Below the pieces are notes generated by a model. The model made no database searches and had not been told where the DNA came from. It was given only the letters and a program-made list of their open reading frames with translations. 6,540 nt of DNA, taken from positions 1 through 6,540 of the forward strand of contig JAODMA010000024.1 of the NCBI GenBank assembly GCA_025464545.1, written 5' to 3'. Origin of the DNA: Arthrobacter sp. Lineage in GTDB: Bacteria > Actinomycetota > Actinomycetes > Actinomycetales > Micrococcaceae. Shown piece after piece: positions 6,059-6,540 of the stretch; position 1 is the first letter of the stretch, and each line of letters starts with the position of its first letter. The position numbers were made by a program, and so were the translations under genes.

Positions 6059-6540
6059 TTGGCTGCCAGTTCACGGAGCGCCCGCGATGCCAAGCGGCGC
6101 GTCCAGCAGATGGAGGCTAAGCGTGAGCTGCGCCGGGAACAGGATAAGCGCCGGAAGCGCGACAACATCCTCGCCGTTGGCGCCGGCACCGCGGCGGTGG
6201 CCCTCGCCCTCGTCCTCCAACTGACGGTGTTTTCCTCCAATCCGACCGAGGCGGAATTCGCCGCGGCGCAGGCAGACCTGGCCTCTCCGTCCCCGACGCC
6301 GTCGGCCGCGCCGAGCAACGGCGAGAACATCCCGAAACCGGAGACCGCGGCCGGCCAGACCTTCAGGGGCGAGCTCAAGCTCAACGCCGGCACGCTGGGC
6401 GTCGAACTGGACGGCACCAAGGCCCCGCAGGCCGCGGCCGTCTTCAAGTCCCTGGCGGACCAGAACTTCTACGCCGGCCTCAGCTGCCACCGGCTCACCA
6501 CTGGCGAAACCTTCGGCGTACTGCAGTGCGGCTCGAAGTC
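6059..6540 (+). CDS. Membrane-anchored cyclophilin-type peptidyl-prolyl cis-trans isomerase (N-terminal part)
   Basis: The frame opens at TTG 6059 and is open to the window edge, giving 160 residues. Residues 2-35 are very basic and probably helical (AKRRVQQMEAKRELRREQDKRRKR), followed by one membrane segment at about 36-58 (ILAVGAGTAAVALALVLQLTVF): an N-in, C-out anchor by the positive-inside rule. A Pro/Ser/Ala/Thr linker (about 75-100) leads into a cyclophilin domain: GELKLNAGTLGVELDGTKAPQAAAVF, then SLADQNFYAGLSCHRLTTGETFGVLQCGS. The CHRLTT...VLQCG wording is typical of actinobacterial extracytoplasmic cyclophilins, which catalyse proline isomerisation during folding of exported proteins. 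The catalytic Arg of the HR pair is present. It is divergent from hisS, the arrangement of ppiB (Rv2582) in M. tuberculosis, where relA lies beyond it. Confidence 0.92.
   Translation, partial: MAASSRSARDAKRRVQQMEAKRELRREQDKRRKRDNILAVGAGTAAVALALVLQLTVFSSNPTEAEFAAAQADLASPSPTPSAAPSNGENIPKPETAAGQTFRGELKLNAGTLGVELDGTKAPQAAAVFKSLADQNFYAGLSCHRLTTGETFGVLQCGSK

Overview
The window has very high GC content, GC-rich third codon positions, GTG and TTG start codons, and protein sequences typical of Actinobacteria. The wording of hisS, aspS and the membrane-anchored cyclophilin suggests a Micrococcaceae member such as Arthrobacter or Pseudarthrobacter; this is judged from recognised sequence patterns, with no search run.

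Left part (1-1672, accessory in character): the window opens inside a plus-strand gene for an MBL-fold/double-rhodanese protein of the CstB or persulfide dioxygenase-sulfurtransferase type. Only the end of the MBL domain, an inactive first rhodanese domain and an active second one are visible. After a GC-rich hairpin comes a broken MFS transporter gene. Its ribosome binding site and ATG survive, but the N-terminal half is gone and the remaining six-helix half is out of frame with that ATG. Between it and the next gene is a short frameshifted minus-strand coding remnant that I cannot name. Together these suggest a small decayed sulfur-detoxification cluster.

Middle and right part (1673-5799, housekeeping): three minus-strand genes in transcription order are hisS (histidyl-tRNA synthetase), aspS (aspartyl-tRNA synthetase, with residues expected of the non-discriminating type) and a two-part GNAT acetyltransferase. 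A good intrinsic terminator follows aspS and lies only 21 bases before the acetyltransferase start. The 132-base gap between hisS and aspS contains overlapping small hairpins but no clear terminator.

Right edge (5800-6540): a divergent intergenic region separates hisS from a plus-strand gene for a membrane-anchored cyclophilin-type peptidyl-prolyl isomerase, which starts at TTG and runs off the window. The region holds a perfect 10-base inverted repeat with a two-turn spacing, which looks like an operator or divergent promoter element. The order cyclophilin / hisS / aspS is the conserved actinobacterial neighbourhood near relA.

I found no CRISPR array, tRNA, rRNA, complete mobile element or clearly new system. 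The most useful leads are the inverted repeat in the hisS-cyclophilin spacer, the truncated transporter with the adjacent remnant, and the AspRS specificity residues.
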